Source: DATJMJ01 sp035503915
Lineage (GTDB): Bacteria; Actinomycetota; Acidimicrobiia; Acidimicrobiales; Palsa-688
Length of the DNA: 64,000 nt
Assembly (NCBI GenBank): GCA_035503915.1
Contig: DATJSU010000033.1
Location: 14,759-78,758, forward strand
Direction: 5' to 3'
Below are positions 1 through 9,117 of the stretch, in pieces. How positions within the stretch are numbered: position 1 is the stretch's first letter; each line of letters starts with the position of its first letter. A program made the position numbers and the translations under genes. The notes beneath the pieces were generated by a model. That model saw only the letters and a program-made list of their open reading frames with translations, searched no databases and was not told the DNA's origin.

Positions 1-815
1 GCTATGTACTCCGCCATGTAGAACATCATGAAGCCAACCGATGCGTACTCCATGTTGAAGCCGCCAGCGAGCTCCTCTTCGGCCTCCACCAAGTCAAAAG
101 GCGGCCTCGTCATCTCGGCCGTGATGGCTATGAAGAAGATTGCCGCGGGCGCACCGAAGGAGCGGAGGATGTTCCAGTGGTAAAGGAAACCCCCGTGCTG
201 TGCGGCAACTATCGCGCTCGTGCTGAGCGAGCCGGAGAGCACGACGACAGTCGCGACGGTGAGCCCGAGCGCTGCCTCGTAGGAGATCATTTGCGCGCTC
301 GCGCGCACGGCACCGATCAAGGGGTACTTGGACCCCGAAGACCAGCCGGCGAGCATGACCCCGTAGACGCTGATGCTCGAGGCCATCAACATGAGGAGGA
401 TCCCCCAGGGCGGGTCGGCGAGCTGGATGCGCGTCGTATAGCCGTCGACGCTGAGAGTGCCACCGATGGGGACGATCGAAAATGCCACGAAGGCCGGCAC
501 GAGGCTTATGAACGGCGCCGCGCGGTAAACGACCTTGTCCGCACCCTCGGGGACGAACTCTTCCTTGAAGGCGAGCTTGGTCCCGTCGGCAATGGCCTGC
601 AGCCAACCTTTTGGCCCTGCTCGGTTGGGGCCCCAGCGGTTCCCGAGGCGCGCTATGGCTTTGCGCTCGTACATGATCATGAAGATCACCGCAGCCATGA
701 CGATCACGAAAACGACCAGCAGTTTGACGATGATTATCAGCCAGACGGCGAGGTCGAGGCCTTTGGCGAAAACCGGGTCGCCCGAATAATTGGCAGCGCT
801 CGCGGCTAGTATCAC
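1..815 (-). CDS. nuoH: NADH-quinone oxidoreductase subunit H (partial, 3' end outside window)
   Basis: Membrane subunit of complex I that forms part of the quinone pocket next to NuoB and NuoD. About 271 N-terminal residues are present and the gene runs off the left edge. Visible family marks are the first membrane helix, then MYERKAIARLGNRWGPNRAG, the quinone-pocket loop, and later TRPPFDLVEAEEELAGGFN with its acidic cluster. The GTG start at 815 overlaps the nuoG stop in a GTGA, which indicates translational coupling. Full-length NuoH is about 400 residues, so roughly a third is missing. It is the last nuo gene seen here; nuoI-N should follow to the left. Confidence 0.93.
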   Translation of the reverse strand, partial: MILAASAANYSGDPVFAKGLDLAVWLIIIVKLLVVFVIVMAAVIFMIMYERKAIARLGNRWGPNRAGPKGWLQAIADGTKLAFKEEFVPEGADKVVYRAAPFISLVPAFVAFSIVPIGGTLSVDGYTTRIQLADPPWGILLMLMASSISVYGVMLAGWSSGSKYPLIGAVRASAQMISYEAALGLTVATVVVLSGSLSTSAIVAAQHGGFLYHWNILRSFGAPAAIFFIAITAEMTRPPFDLVEAEEELAGGFNMEYASVGFMMFYMAEYI

Positions 816-3706
816 CCCTGGCCTCCGACTAGCTCGACGGTGACCTCCGTGTACTCGCTGTTCGCATCAATCAGCATGCCGGCGCTCACGTTTGGGAGGT
901 TGAAGGGGAGCAGGGCACTGCCGAGGGCGAGCCTTTGGTCCGGGCTCACGGGCACGACGACGCTCCCCCGGGCGCTGCTCACCCGGACGGGTGGGATCCT
1001 GCCCGAGCCTTCTGGCGCGCTGGCGAGCAGGCGAGCGAGGTCCGCGGGGTGCAGAGACAACACCTGCGGCGGGTACAGCCCGGCGAGGGACGGCGACTTT
1101 TGCACGTGGGCCCCACCGTCCCACATCGGGCGGCTTGTCACCAGCCGGAGCACGAGGCCCTTGCCTTCACCACCGCCGCCCACGGTCGCCGTGGCAGCGT
1201 CCCCGTACCCGCCGTAGCCAGGAGCGGGTCTGGCCGTGGCGGGAGCCGTTCCTGGCCTGAGGCGGGATGGCGGCTCGATAGATGTGCCCCCCGGGCGCTG
1301 GCCGCCGGCGTCGGCGAAAGAGGGGGGAACGGGCGGAGCAGGGTGGATTTCGGCCGAGGCAATACCGGGATCTGCCATCGGGTCGAGCGGGGGTGGCACT
1401 TCGGCTTCAGTGGCCCCGCCAGCTTGGAGGGGGACGACCACGCCGTTGCGGCCCTGGCGAGACTTGAGCAAGCTCGACGAGACGCCGGCGTGGAGCGGCG
1501 AAACGGTCTCGATCTCGGCCCAAAATTCCTCCAGCGAGCGCGGGCCGAGAGGCACCCCGAGGCGAGAAGCCAGGTCGACCGCGATCATCCAGTCAGGGCG
1601 AGCTGTGCCCGGCGGGGTGACCTTTTGGCCGAGCCAGGTGACCCGGCCTTCGATATTGGTAAAGCTGCCCCGCCTTTCGGTGTATATGGCCGCAGGGAGG
1701 ATGACGTCGGCGTGGGCGACGCTCGCTGTCGCGAAGCCATCGATGGCCACCACGAAGCGTGCCCCCGTAAGCCCTCGGTAGGCCAGGTCCCAGTCGGGGC
1801 AATCGCCAAGGGGGTCGGCACCAAGTAAGAAGAGCACGTCGACCTGCCCGGCGGCCGCCTTTGCAAGTATGCCAGGAGTGTCGAGGCCCGCTTTCTCCGG
1901 CAGGGTCGCCCCCCAGTGGCTTTCGTACCATTGGCGCCCCTCGTCGAGGCTGACCCGGCCCGGGAGCAGGCCAGGGGCGAGCCCGAGATCGATTGCGCCG
2001 CTGACGTTCGAACGCCGCAACGCTGGCAGGAAGCCGACCCCGGGCAACCGGGCAGCCAGGAGCAAGGCAGACTCGGCGGCGGCTCCGGCGCCCTCCGCAA
2101 GGGAGGGCCGCCCTAGCACGACACCCACCGCGGGGTGGCGGGAGTGGCCATCGGCGTCGGGGCCCTTGCCACCCGTGCTTGCCGCCGCGGCCACAGCCAT
2201 CGCCTGCCGGGCTTGCTCCACACTTGTTGCCGGGACACCGGCGATGGGCGCGGTGGCTTCGCTGGGCGAGCACAGGGCGCCCACGAGCGCTGCTAGCTCT
2301 CCGGGCCGGTAGCGAAGGCTCTGTGCGGCGCGAGATGAGAGCCCGGTGGGCGCTGGGCTTATCTCTATGAGCGGGACGCCCTTTTGGACGATGGCATCAC
2401 GAAGCCGAAGATAGAGAACGGGTAGTTCTTCTTTGATATCGGGCGCGATCGTCACTATGAGCGAAGAGCCGCAGATTTCGTCGATGGTCGCCCTGGGCAG
2501 GCTGGCTATGACATCGGGTGGCAGCCCGTCTCCTAATTGGGCGTCGACATTGTCGGTATGGAGCACCGCACGCGCCAATTTTGCCCACGCATAGGCGTCT
2601 TCATTTGCGAGGCGCGCCCCACCGATCACCCCAATACGCTCTCCAGGGACATCGCGGGTGCGGGAGACAACCTCGGCGATCGCTGCGGCCCAGCTCGTCT
2701 TTTTGAAGTCCCTTTTGAAGTCTCTACCCGCTTCGCTGCCGTTGACCACCGGTTCGTCCGGGGCCCCTGCCTCTGCGCGCAACAGAGGGTGCGAGAGCCG
2801 CTCGGGGCTGTTGAGAGCTTCAAAGCCGAAGCGGCCCTTGTCGCAGAGCCATCCCCAGTTGACCGGGTCGCTGTCCACCCCGATAAAACGGACTACTTGC
2901 TCCGAGCTCGACTGCGCGGCGACGCGGCAGCCGACCGCGCAAAAGGTGCACGTCGTCTCCACCTGCTCCAGGTCCCACGGCCGCGCCCTAAAGCGGTACG
3001 GCGTGGCCAGCAACGCTCCGACGGGGCAAATTTGGACCACATTGCCGCTGAAATTGGAGGTGAAGGGTTGGCTCGGGTAGATCGCGACCTCTGTCGAGTC
3101 GCTCCGGGAAGCAAAATCGATGCCTGCGTCGCCAGCAACTTCATCCGCAAAGCGAGTGCAGCGGGCGCACTGGATGCAGCGCTCGCGGTCGATCAGCACC
3201 AAGGACGACAGCGGGACAGGCTTGTCCCAGTGCCGCTTTTCTTCCACGTAGCGCGTCTCGGCGGGCCCGTAAGCGAGCGTCTGGTCCTGCAGCGGGCACT
3301 CTCCGCCTTTGTCGCACACCGGGCAGTCAAGAGGGTGGTTGACGAGGAGGAACTCGAGGACGCCGTCCTGGGCTTTCTTGACTTTCGGGCTATCCGTGAC
3401 GACTTCCATGCCCTCGGTGGCGGAGATGTAGCACGCCGGGGAAAGCGTTGAGCCCCTCGGCCCTTTTATCTCGACCAGGCACATGCGGCACATGCCGACC
3501 GGTTTCATGCGCGGGTGGTAGCAAAAGCGCGGGATGTACGTACCGGCTCTTTCTGCTGCCGCAATAAGCATCTCGCCTTCGCGTGCCCTTACCGCGCGGC
3601 CGTCGAGGACGATGTTGACACCCTCCGGTTCGACGGACGGGACCGCCGGACCGCCTGTCGCGCCCGCCGGGGCACCCTGCTTCGCGGGGGTGACGGGGTC
3701 AGGCAT
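812..3706 (-). CDS. nuoG: NADH-quinone oxidoreductase subunit G
   Basis: Largest peripheral-arm subunit of complex I (964 aa), carrying the Fe-S chain from NuoE/F to NuoB/D. All N-terminal ligands are visible: a [2Fe-2S] site with C62, C73, C76 and C92; the His/Cys [4Fe-4S] site H124, C128, C131, C137; and C177, C180, C183 with C227. A further set, C253, C256, C260 plus the Cys of WLCDKGRFG, is the N7 cluster that many species lack. A molybdopterin-oxidoreductase-like domain follows, without a sign of cofactor binding. The C-terminal third contains a Pro/Ala/Gly-rich low-complexity insert (about residues 760-850) before a final beta-rich domain. It overlaps nuoF by 8 nt and nuoH by 4 nt. Confidence 0.95.
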   Translation of the reverse strand: MPDPVTPAKQGAPAGATGGPAVPSVEPEGVNIVLDGRAVRAREGEMLIAAAERAGTYIPRFCYHPRMKPVGMCRMCLVEIKGPRGSTLSPACYISATEGMEVVTDSPKVKKAQDGVLEFLLVNHPLDCPVCDKGGECPLQDQTLAYGPAETRYVEEKRHWDKPVPLSSLVLIDRERCIQCARCTRFADEVAGDAGIDFASRSDSTEVAIYPSQPFTSNFSGNVVQICPVGALLATPYRFRARPWDLEQVETTCTFCAVGCRVAAQSSSEQVVRFIGVDSDPVNWGWLCDKGRFGFEALNSPERLSHPLLRAEAGAPDEPVVNGSEAGRDFKRDFKKTSWAAAIAEVVSRTRDVPGERIGVIGGARLANEDAYAWAKLARAVLHTDNVDAQLGDGLPPDVIASLPRATIDEICGSSLIVTIAPDIKEELPVLYLRLRDAIVQKGVPLIEISPAPTGLSSRAAQSLRYRPGELAALVGALCSPSEATAPIAGVPATSVEQARQAMAVAAAASTGGKGPDADGHSRHPAVGVVLGRPSLAEGAGAAAESALLLAARLPGVGFLPALRRSNVSGAIDLGLAPGLLPGRVSLDEGRQWYESHWGATLPEKAGLDTPGILAKAAAGQVDVLFLLGADPLGDCPDWDLAYRGLTGARFVVAIDGFATASVAHADVILPAAIYTERRGSFTNIEGRVTWLGQKVTPPGTARPDWMIAVDLASRLGVPLGPRSLEEFWAEIETVSPLHAGVSSSLLKSRQGRNGVVVPLQAGGATEAEVPPPLDPMADPGIASAEIHPAPPVPPSFADAGGQRPGGTSIEPPSRLRPGTAPATARPAPGYGGYGDAATATVGGGGEGKGLVLRLVTSRPMWDGGAHVQKSPSLAGLYPPQVLSLHPADLARLLASAPEGSGRIPPVRVSSARGSVVVPVSPDQRLALGSALLPFNLPNVSAGMLIDANSEYTEVTVELVGGQG

Positions 3707-5048
3707 ACGCCGGGCTCTTTAGGCGGTCCGGCGGGAACGGGCATTGCCCACGCCGGACATGGTCCAAGAACTCGTCCCTGAACATGCGGATCCCCGAAGC
3801 TACCGAGCTCGGGATAGAAGGCCCTAGGACACAGATCGTGGTCTGAGCGGGCGGCCAGCTGACGCCGGGCACAATGTTGTCGCAAACATCCATCAGCAGG
3901 TCCAGGTCCTCCTCGCGACCTTGGCCGTCCTCGACCCTCCGCATAACCTTTTCGACCCACCCGGACCCCTCGCGGCAAGGCGTGCACTGCCCGCACGATT
4001 CTCTATGAAAAAACCGGGTGATCCGCCAGACGGCTCTCACGGTGCAGGTTGTCTCGTCCATGACTGTCACTGCCCCTGACCCAGCCATTGAGCCGGCTTC
4101 GGCGATCTTCTCGTTGGCGAGGGAGATGTCGAGATGCTGAGGCCCGAACCAGGGGGCCGACACCCCACCAGGTATAAAAGCCTTGAGCTCTCGGTCGCCC
4201 CGGATCCCGCCACCGAAGTTGTCGTCGTAGATGAGCTGGCGGAAGCTCAAGTCGGCAAAAGTGACCTCATAATTGCCCGGGCGGCGGACGTGGCCCGACA
4301 GCGCGATCATCTTCGTACCCCGCGAACGGGCGTCGCCGAGCGCAAAGAAGGCTTCGCTGCCATTGCGGACGACCCACGGGAGGTTCGAGAGCGTCTCCAC
4401 ATTGTTCACCACCGTTGGCGCTCCATAGAGCCCAATCGCGGCGGGGTAGTACGGCGGTTTGATGCGCGGGAAACCTCGTTTGCCCTCGAGGCTTTCGAGC
4501 AGTGCTGTCTCCTCGCCGCATATGTACGCACCCGCGCCGGGGTGGACCACGACATCGACTGAAAAACCCGAGCCGAAGATATCACGGCCTACGGCTCCGT
4601 ACTCGTACGCTTCGTTGAGGGCAGCTTGGAGCCGTTCCAGCCCGAGAGCCATCTCGCCGCGCACGAAGATGAATACCTGCGCGGCTCGGATCGCATAGGC
4701 GCAGATGAGGCTGCCTTCGATCAGCTGGTGCGGGTCGCCTTCGATAAGCGCGTGGTCTTTGAACGTTGCCGGCTCGCTCTCGTCGCCGTTTACAACGAGG
4801 TATACGGGTTTTGCTTGGCGAAGCATGCCCCACTTGCGACCGGCGTCGAACCCGGCACCCCCGCGCCCGAGGATGCTCGAGTCAAGGGTCGCCTTGTGGA
4901 CCTCCTCAGGCGTCATTGTGAGGGCTTTTCGGAGGCCTTGGTAGCCCTCGTGGTCGAGGTAGGAGCGAAGCGTCCAGCTGTCGGGCAGGCCGAGCCGCGA
5001 AGTAACGATTCTCGGCCCCAGCCCTGGCGCTGCCTGCGGAGCAGTCAT
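3699..5048 (-). CDS. nuoF: NADH-quinone oxidoreductase subunit F
   Basis: The NADH-binding flavoprotein subunit: FMN takes a hydride from NADH and passes electrons to the N3 [4Fe-4S] cluster. The 449 residues match family length. GRGGAGFDAGRKW at residues 61-73 and the ICGEETALLESLEGKRG segment form the NADH/FMN site. SCGQCTPCREG gives C352, C355 and C358, with C406 in TTICVLG as fourth ligand. The start overlaps the nuoE stop by 4 nt and the end overlaps nuoG by 8 nt. Confidence 0.96.
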   Translation of the reverse strand: MTAPQAAPGLGPRIVTSRLGLPDSWTLRSYLDHEGYQGLRKALTMTPEEVHKATLDSSILGRGGAGFDAGRKWGMLRQAKPVYLVVNGDESEPATFKDHALIEGDPHQLIEGSLICAYAIRAAQVFIFVRGEMALGLERLQAALNEAYEYGAVGRDIFGSGFSVDVVVHPGAGAYICGEETALLESLEGKRGFPRIKPPYYPAAIGLYGAPTVVNNVETLSNLPWVVRNGSEAFFALGDARSRGTKMIALSGHVRRPGNYEVTFADLSFRQLIYDDNFGGGIRGDRELKAFIPGGVSAPWFGPQHLDISLANEKIAEAGSMAGSGAVTVMDETTCTVRAVWRITRFFHRESCGQCTPCREGSGWVEKVMRRVEDGQGREEDLDLLMDVCDNIVPGVSWPPAQTTICVLGPSIPSSVASGIRMFRDEFLDHVRRGQCPFPPDRLKSPAYA

Positions 5049-5941
5049 TTCGCTGGTCCTTCGCCTGCGCCACCGCCACGGCTGCCGCCACGGGCGCCAC
5101 CGCCACGGGCGCCACCAGGGCCGCCGCCCCCTTCGCGCCCGCCACCGCCACGGCTGCCAGGGCGGCCACCGCTAGCGCTCTCGACCTTGCCACCAGGAAG
5201 GCGAGGGTCTTCGCCGTCCCCCGCGGCAGGAGCCACGAGCAGCGTGCTTGCCACGGCAGCGGTGCTACGAGACGTCCGCAGGTCCACGGGCGAGGCCAGC
5301 GCCCCAACTTCCTTTGTGCCGGCTTCTGCGGGGCGCGCCCCTGCCTCCGCGCGGTCCACGGTCGCCAGCCCGGGCTTACGTCGCACCCGGCACAGGGTCC
5401 CGTGGGGCGGCACTTCCCCTTCCAGCCGGCCCTCTTTGAGGTCAGTCTCGAGCGCGTCCCAGCCCTCGGCGGTCATGTCACCGAAGTACCGCCAGTTGAC
5501 CGTGACGCACGGCGCGTTGCCGCACAGAGCGAGGCATTCGGCGTCCTCGAGGGTGAACAGGCCGTCCTCGGTGGTCCCTCCTGGCTGGGTGCCGAGCCTG
5601 TTGCTGATGTGGCCGAGAAGCTCGTAAGCGCCTGAGAGCATGCACGCGATGTTCGTGCACACGGCGACCAGATAGCGCCCGACCGGCTCCAGGTGGAACA
5701 TGTCGTAGAAACTGGCGGTGCCCCGGACCTCGGCAGCTTTCAGGTCGAGCAGCTCGGCCACCTGCTCGATCCCCTCGGGGGAGAGGTAGCCCTCCTGTTC
5801 CTGGAGGAGGTGCAGGAGCGGCACCAGGGCCGAGCGCTTGTGCGGGTAGAGGGCGATGAGAGAACGCGCCCGCACGAGGTTGTCCTGGTTCAGTGGAGCC
5901 ACGGCTAAGGATTTTTGCCGAGATGCGGGAGTTGGGCCCAA
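5045..5941 (-). CDS. nuoE: NADH-quinone oxidoreductase subunit E with Gly-rich C-terminal tail
   Basis: The 24-kDa-type [2Fe-2S] subunit of the NADH dehydrogenase module. Residues 1-170 are the thioredoxin-like domain with ligands C95 and C100 (VCTNIAC) and C136 and C140 (ECLALCGNAPC). After about residue 175 the protein continues for some 120 residues of Ala/Pro-rich and finally Gly/Arg-rich sequence with repeated GGG and RGG units. Typical NuoE is 160-240 residues, so this tail is unusual. It is in frame and its end still overlaps the nuoF start, so it is probably translated. It lies 25 nt after nuoD. Confidence 0.93.
   Translation of the reverse strand: MGPTPASRQKSLAVAPLNQDNLVRARSLIALYPHKRSALVPLLHLLQEQEGYLSPEGIEQVAELLDLKAAEVRGTASFYDMFHLEPVGRYLVAVCTNIACMLSGAYELLGHISNRLGTQPGGTTEDGLFTLEDAECLALCGNAPCVTVNWRYFGDMTAEGWDALETDLKEGRLEGEVPPHGTLCRVRRKPGLATVDRAEAGARPAEAGTKEVGALASPVDLRTSRSTAAVASTLLVAPAAGDGEDPRLPGGKVESASGGRPGSRGGGGREGGGGPGGARGGGARGGSRGGGAGEGPAK
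5050..5175 (-). repeat. GC-rich minisatellite in the nuoE 3' end
   Basis: Imperfect tandem units built on GCCACCGCCACGGCTGCC and close variants, read on the plus strand. They encode the Gly/Arg-rich end of NuoE. Such arrays change length easily, so the NuoE tail may vary between strains. Confidence 0.7.
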
Positions 5942-5966
5942 TCGGGGCCGCCTGCACCGAGTGTGG

Positions 5967-7325
5967 TCAACGGTCGACGTCCCCCATTACGGGGTCGATG
6001 CTCGAGATGCACGCGATGACGTCAGGGATGAAGCCGCCACGGGCCATCGGCGCGAGCCCCTGCAAGTTGGCGAAGGAGGGTGCCCTCACGTGGAGGCGGT
6101 AGGGGCGCGAGGTGCCGTCCGAGACGACGTAGCAGCCGAGCTCGCCGCGGGGCGATTCGACAGGTACATAGGCATCTCCCGGCTCCACCCGGAACCCCTC
6201 CGTGAAGAGCTTGAAGTGGTGGATCAGGGCTTCCATCGACTCGTCGATGCGGTTGCGCGGCGGCGGCGTGAACTTCTTGTCCTGTACCCGGTAATCCCCT
6301 TTTGGCATTGCTTTTACGACCTGGCGGACGATCCGGACGGCTTCTCTGATCTCGGACAGCCTTATGGCAAAGCGGTCCCAGCAGTCGCCGCCAGTGCCCA
6401 CCATGACGTCGAAGTCGACATCCTCGTAGAACAGGTAGGGAAAATCTCGCCGGACGTCGTAGGCCACACCCGTTGAGCGCAGAACCGGCCCCGTGAGCCC
6501 GAGCCCGACAGCGGTCGCCGCGTCGAGCGGCCCGACCCCGTCCATGCGGTTTTGCAAAAGAGGTTGGCCCGAAAGGAGGTTGTCGTACTCGTCCATGCGC
6601 CGGAGCACGACATCGCAAATCGCGTTGACGTCGTCGCGCCAACCGTCCGGCAGGTCCGCCGCCACGCCGCCTGGGCGGAAATAGTTGTGGTTCATCCGCA
6701 GGCCGGTGACTTTTTCAAAGAAGGCCAGCAGCAGTTCGCGGTCGCGCCAACCATACACGAGCATGTTGAGCGCGCCGAGGTCGGCACCATTGGTTGCGAG
6801 CCAGAGAAGGTGCGAGGAAATGCGGTTCAGCTCGCACATCAGCATCCTGACCCAACTGGCGCGCTCGGGAACAGCGGCACCCGTCAGCTTTTCGACCGAA
6901 AGACAGAACGCGAGCTCGTTGAAAAATGGCGACAGGTAGTCCATGCGGGTGACGTTGGTGCACCCTTGGTGGTACATGAGCTCTTCACCTGTCTTTTCCA
7001 TACCCGTGTGGAGGTAGCCGATGACAGGCTTCGTCCGGAGCACTTGCTCGCCGCGGATCTCGACCATCACACGCAGCACCCCATGCGTAGAAGGGTGCGA
7101 GGGCCCGAGGTTGAGGATCATGCTCTCGTCGTCGGGAGCTTCGTAATTGAAATCGCCGCTGTCTACTTCGATGCCCTCCGGCAGCCGAAGGACGCCCCCC
7201 GCTTCGGAGCGCAGTTGGCGGATGCTAGAACTCTCGCGCTCGAGCATTTCCTGAGCGCCTTCGGAGGTTTTTGCTTTCAGAAGGTCGACAAGAGGGGTAG
7301 CTGGCGTGCCGGCGGACCTGCTCAT
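5967..7325 (-). CDS. nuoD: NADH-quinone oxidoreductase subunit D
   Basis: The 49-kDa-type subunit (452 aa) that, with NuoB, forms the quinone reduction site. LGPSHPSTHGVLRV near residue 92, HTGMEKTGEELMYHQGCTN and the end segment with DPVMGDVDR are characteristic. The N-terminal 60 residues before the conserved core are a little longer than usual. It overlaps nuoC by 4 nt (ATGA) and precedes nuoE by 25 nt. Confidence 0.96.
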   Translation of the reverse strand: MSRSAGTPATPLVDLLKAKTSEGAQEMLERESSSIRQLRSEAGGVLRLPEGIEVDSGDFNYEAPDDESMILNLGPSHPSTHGVLRVMVEIRGEQVLRTKPVIGYLHTGMEKTGEELMYHQGCTNVTRMDYLSPFFNELAFCLSVEKLTGAAVPERASWVRMLMCELNRISSHLLWLATNGADLGALNMLVYGWRDRELLLAFFEKVTGLRMNHNYFRPGGVAADLPDGWRDDVNAICDVVLRRMDEYDNLLSGQPLLQNRMDGVGPLDAATAVGLGLTGPVLRSTGVAYDVRRDFPYLFYEDVDFDVMVGTGGDCWDRFAIRLSEIREAVRIVRQVVKAMPKGDYRVQDKKFTPPPRNRIDESMEALIHHFKLFTEGFRVEPGDAYVPVESPRGELGCYVVSDGTSRPYRLHVRAPSFANLQGLAPMARGGFIPDVIACISSIDPVMGDVDR

Positions 7326-7861
7326 TGGGGCACCTCTTTGAACTGGACGGGTACGTGCCCGGCGGCGAAGTCTTTCCTCAAGGGATGGCCTTCCCAGTCC
7401 TCTGGCATGAGGATCCGGGTGAGGTCCGGGTGGTCGCTGAAGCGGATCCCGAACATGTCAAAGGTCTCTCGCTCATGTGCCTCGCTCCCGGGCCAAAGGT
7501 CGAACAAGCTCGGGACGACCGGGTCGTCCGCAGGCACCTGGCAGCGCACGCGCAGGCGTGATTTGCGAGAGATCGATAGGAGCTCGACAACTACCTCAAA
7601 GCGCTCTGGCACAACGCCCTCGGGCAAGTCACGGCCCGGATGGGTTAAGTAGTCGACGCCGCAGACGCCGATGCAGGCTTCGTAGCCGTCCTCATAGAGC
7701 GCCTCCATGAGCGCCAAATAGCGTGCCCGGTCAGTATGGACAGCCCGCTGGCCGAAAGTGCCTGTCACCGGGCACCCGTAAAGGAGGCTCGCAGGGCCGC
7801 CGGAGGCCTCGCTCTCTCCCAGGTTTTGGCCGCCCTCGCCCTGCGGTCGAGCTTCGCTCAC
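7322..7861 (-). CDS. nuoC: NADH-quinone oxidoreductase subunit C
   Basis: The 30-kDa-type peripheral subunit (179 aa). The signature ERETFDMFGIRFSDHPDL and the terminal EDWEGHPLRKDF motif are intact. It is separate from NuoD, unlike the NuoCD fusion of enterobacteria. It overlaps both nuoB and nuoD by 4 nt, which suggests coupled translation. Confidence 0.95.
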   Translation of the reverse strand: MSEARPQGEGGQNLGESEASGGPASLLYGCPVTGTFGQRAVHTDRARYLALMEALYEDGYEACIGVCGVDYLTHPGRDLPEGVVPERFEVVVELLSISRKSRLRVRCQVPADDPVVPSLFDLWPGSEAHERETFDMFGIRFSDHPDLTRILMPEDWEGHPLRKDFAAGHVPVQFKEVPQ

Positions 7862-8430
7862 TGGCTCGCCCCGGCCCCATGAGCTTGCGGGGCACCAGCG
7901 AGCAGCGAGCCGGGGAGCTCCTCAAGGTGCAAGCCGGCTCCAGCCCCCGTGACCGCACGCCGGCGTGTGATCTCCCCGCGGCGGATCTGCTCGTGCAACG
8001 TGAGGATCGAGTGGATGAGGGTTTCGGGCCCTGGCGGGCAACCGGGCGCGTACACGTCCACTGGGACGACCTGGTCGACACCTTGGACGAGGGCGTAATT
8101 GTTGAACATTCCGCCCGTTGATGCGCAGACACCCATCGAGATGACCCACTTGGGCTCAGTCATCTGGTCGTAGACCTGGCGGAGCACCGGCGCCATCTTT
8201 TGGCTCAGCCTGCCAGCGACGATCATCAAGTCGGCCTGGCGCGGCGAAGCCCGGAACACCTCCATGCCGAAGCGAGCGAGGTCAAAGTTTGCTGCACCGG
8301 CAGCCATCATTTCCATTGCGCAGCAGGCAAGCCCGAAGTTGGCGCCCCACGAGCTCGAAGCTCGCGCCCATTTGACGACCCCTTCCAAGGTGCCGGTGAA
8401 AAAGTTGTGCCTGAGGTCCTCGAGGCCCAT
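7858..8430 (-). CDS. nuoB: NADH-quinone oxidoreductase subunit B
   Basis: Carries the terminal N2 [4Fe-4S] cluster that reduces quinone. Ligands are visible: the adjacent C36 and C37 in GLACCAMEMM, C102 in GVCASTGGMFNN and C131 in YAPGCPPGPE. At 190 aa it has a short Ala/Gly-rich C-terminal extension. Its start abuts the nuoA stop (1 nt shared). Confidence 0.96.
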   Translation of the reverse strand: MGLEDLRHNFFTGTLEGVVKWARASSSWGANFGLACCAMEMMAAGAANFDLARFGMEVFRASPRQADLMIVAGRLSQKMAPVLRQVYDQMTEPKWVISMGVCASTGGMFNNYALVQGVDQVVPVDVYAPGCPPGPETLIHSILTLHEQIRRGEITRRRAVTGAGAGLHLEELPGSLLAGAPQAHGAGASQ

Positions 8431-8957
8431 CAGATATCCCCCGGCGACGAACTGACGGCACCGGCCGGCTCCCGTGGACGGTCGGTGCCCTGTCCGCTGC
8501 TCCTACCCGGAGGTGGTGACCCGGGGCGGGCAACTCGGCGGACCGTCGAGGTGATAGTGCGTTGTACCGGTGCCCCGCTCCGGCTACCCAGGCGCTTGCC
8601 AGGGCCCCAGTCGAGGGCGCCCTCCGAGATCAGGTAAGCGAACGCGATGAACACGACGGCGGCGAAGGTCGCCATCTCGATGAAACCAAAAAGTGAGAGC
8701 TGCTGGAACATCACAGCGAAGGGGTAGAGGAACACGACTTCGATGTCGAAAATGATGAAGATCATCGCCACCAGGAAAAAGCGCACCGGGAACCTCGGTG
8801 CCGGCTCCCTGCGGGGGGCAATGCCCGATTCGTAGGGCCCCGCCTTTGCCGGGTTGAAGCGACCGCCTGGCCCGAGCGTTTTCGAGGTGATAAAAGCGCC
8901 CGTGGCGAACACGAGCGCGAGCACTACCAGGAGCAGGATGGGCAGGTACTGGTCCAT
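8430..8957 (-). CDS. nuoA: NADH-quinone oxidoreductase subunit A
   Basis: Small membrane subunit with three predicted helices (residues about 5-29, 60-85 and 95-120) and the conserved loop FNPAKAGPYESGI. The segment FDIEVVFLYPFAV with its acidic residues is typical. At 175 aa it is about 50 residues longer than usual because of an Arg/Pro/Ser-rich C-terminal tail. It is the first gene of the operon; the ATG at 8957 faces a 160-nt divergent intergenic region. Confidence 0.93.
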   Translation of the reverse strand: MDQYLPILLLVVLALVFATGAFITSKTLGPGGRFNPAKAGPYESGIAPRREPAPRFPVRFFLVAMIFIIFDIEVVFLYPFAVMFQQLSLFGFIEMATFAAVVFIAFAYLISEGALDWGPGKRLGSRSGAPVQRTITSTVRRVARPGSPPPGRSSGQGTDRPREPAGAVSSSPGDI

Positions 8958-9117
8958 CGGCGTGCCAGGCTAGCGCCGAGGCTGCGTTGACTACATATCT
9001 ACTGGCACGCCCGTCGGTTGCTTTTGCACCGGCTGACCGCCCACGCCCAGGTAGCATCGGCTGTGCCACGCCGGGCCGCACCTTGCGTCCGGCCGGCCGA
9101 GCGCCCGGGGAGGGTGA
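8958..9117. promoter_or_regulatory. Divergent intergenic region between nuoA and the MenJ-like gene
   Basis: The only space for a nuo promoter in this window. It is locally AT-richer around 8990-9002 (GACTACATATCTAC). No clear -35/-10 pair or Rex-type palindrome (TTGTGAA...TTCACAA) is seen. The purine-rich GGGGAGGGTG just before 9118 serves as ribosome binding site for the rightward gene. Confidence 0.4.
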
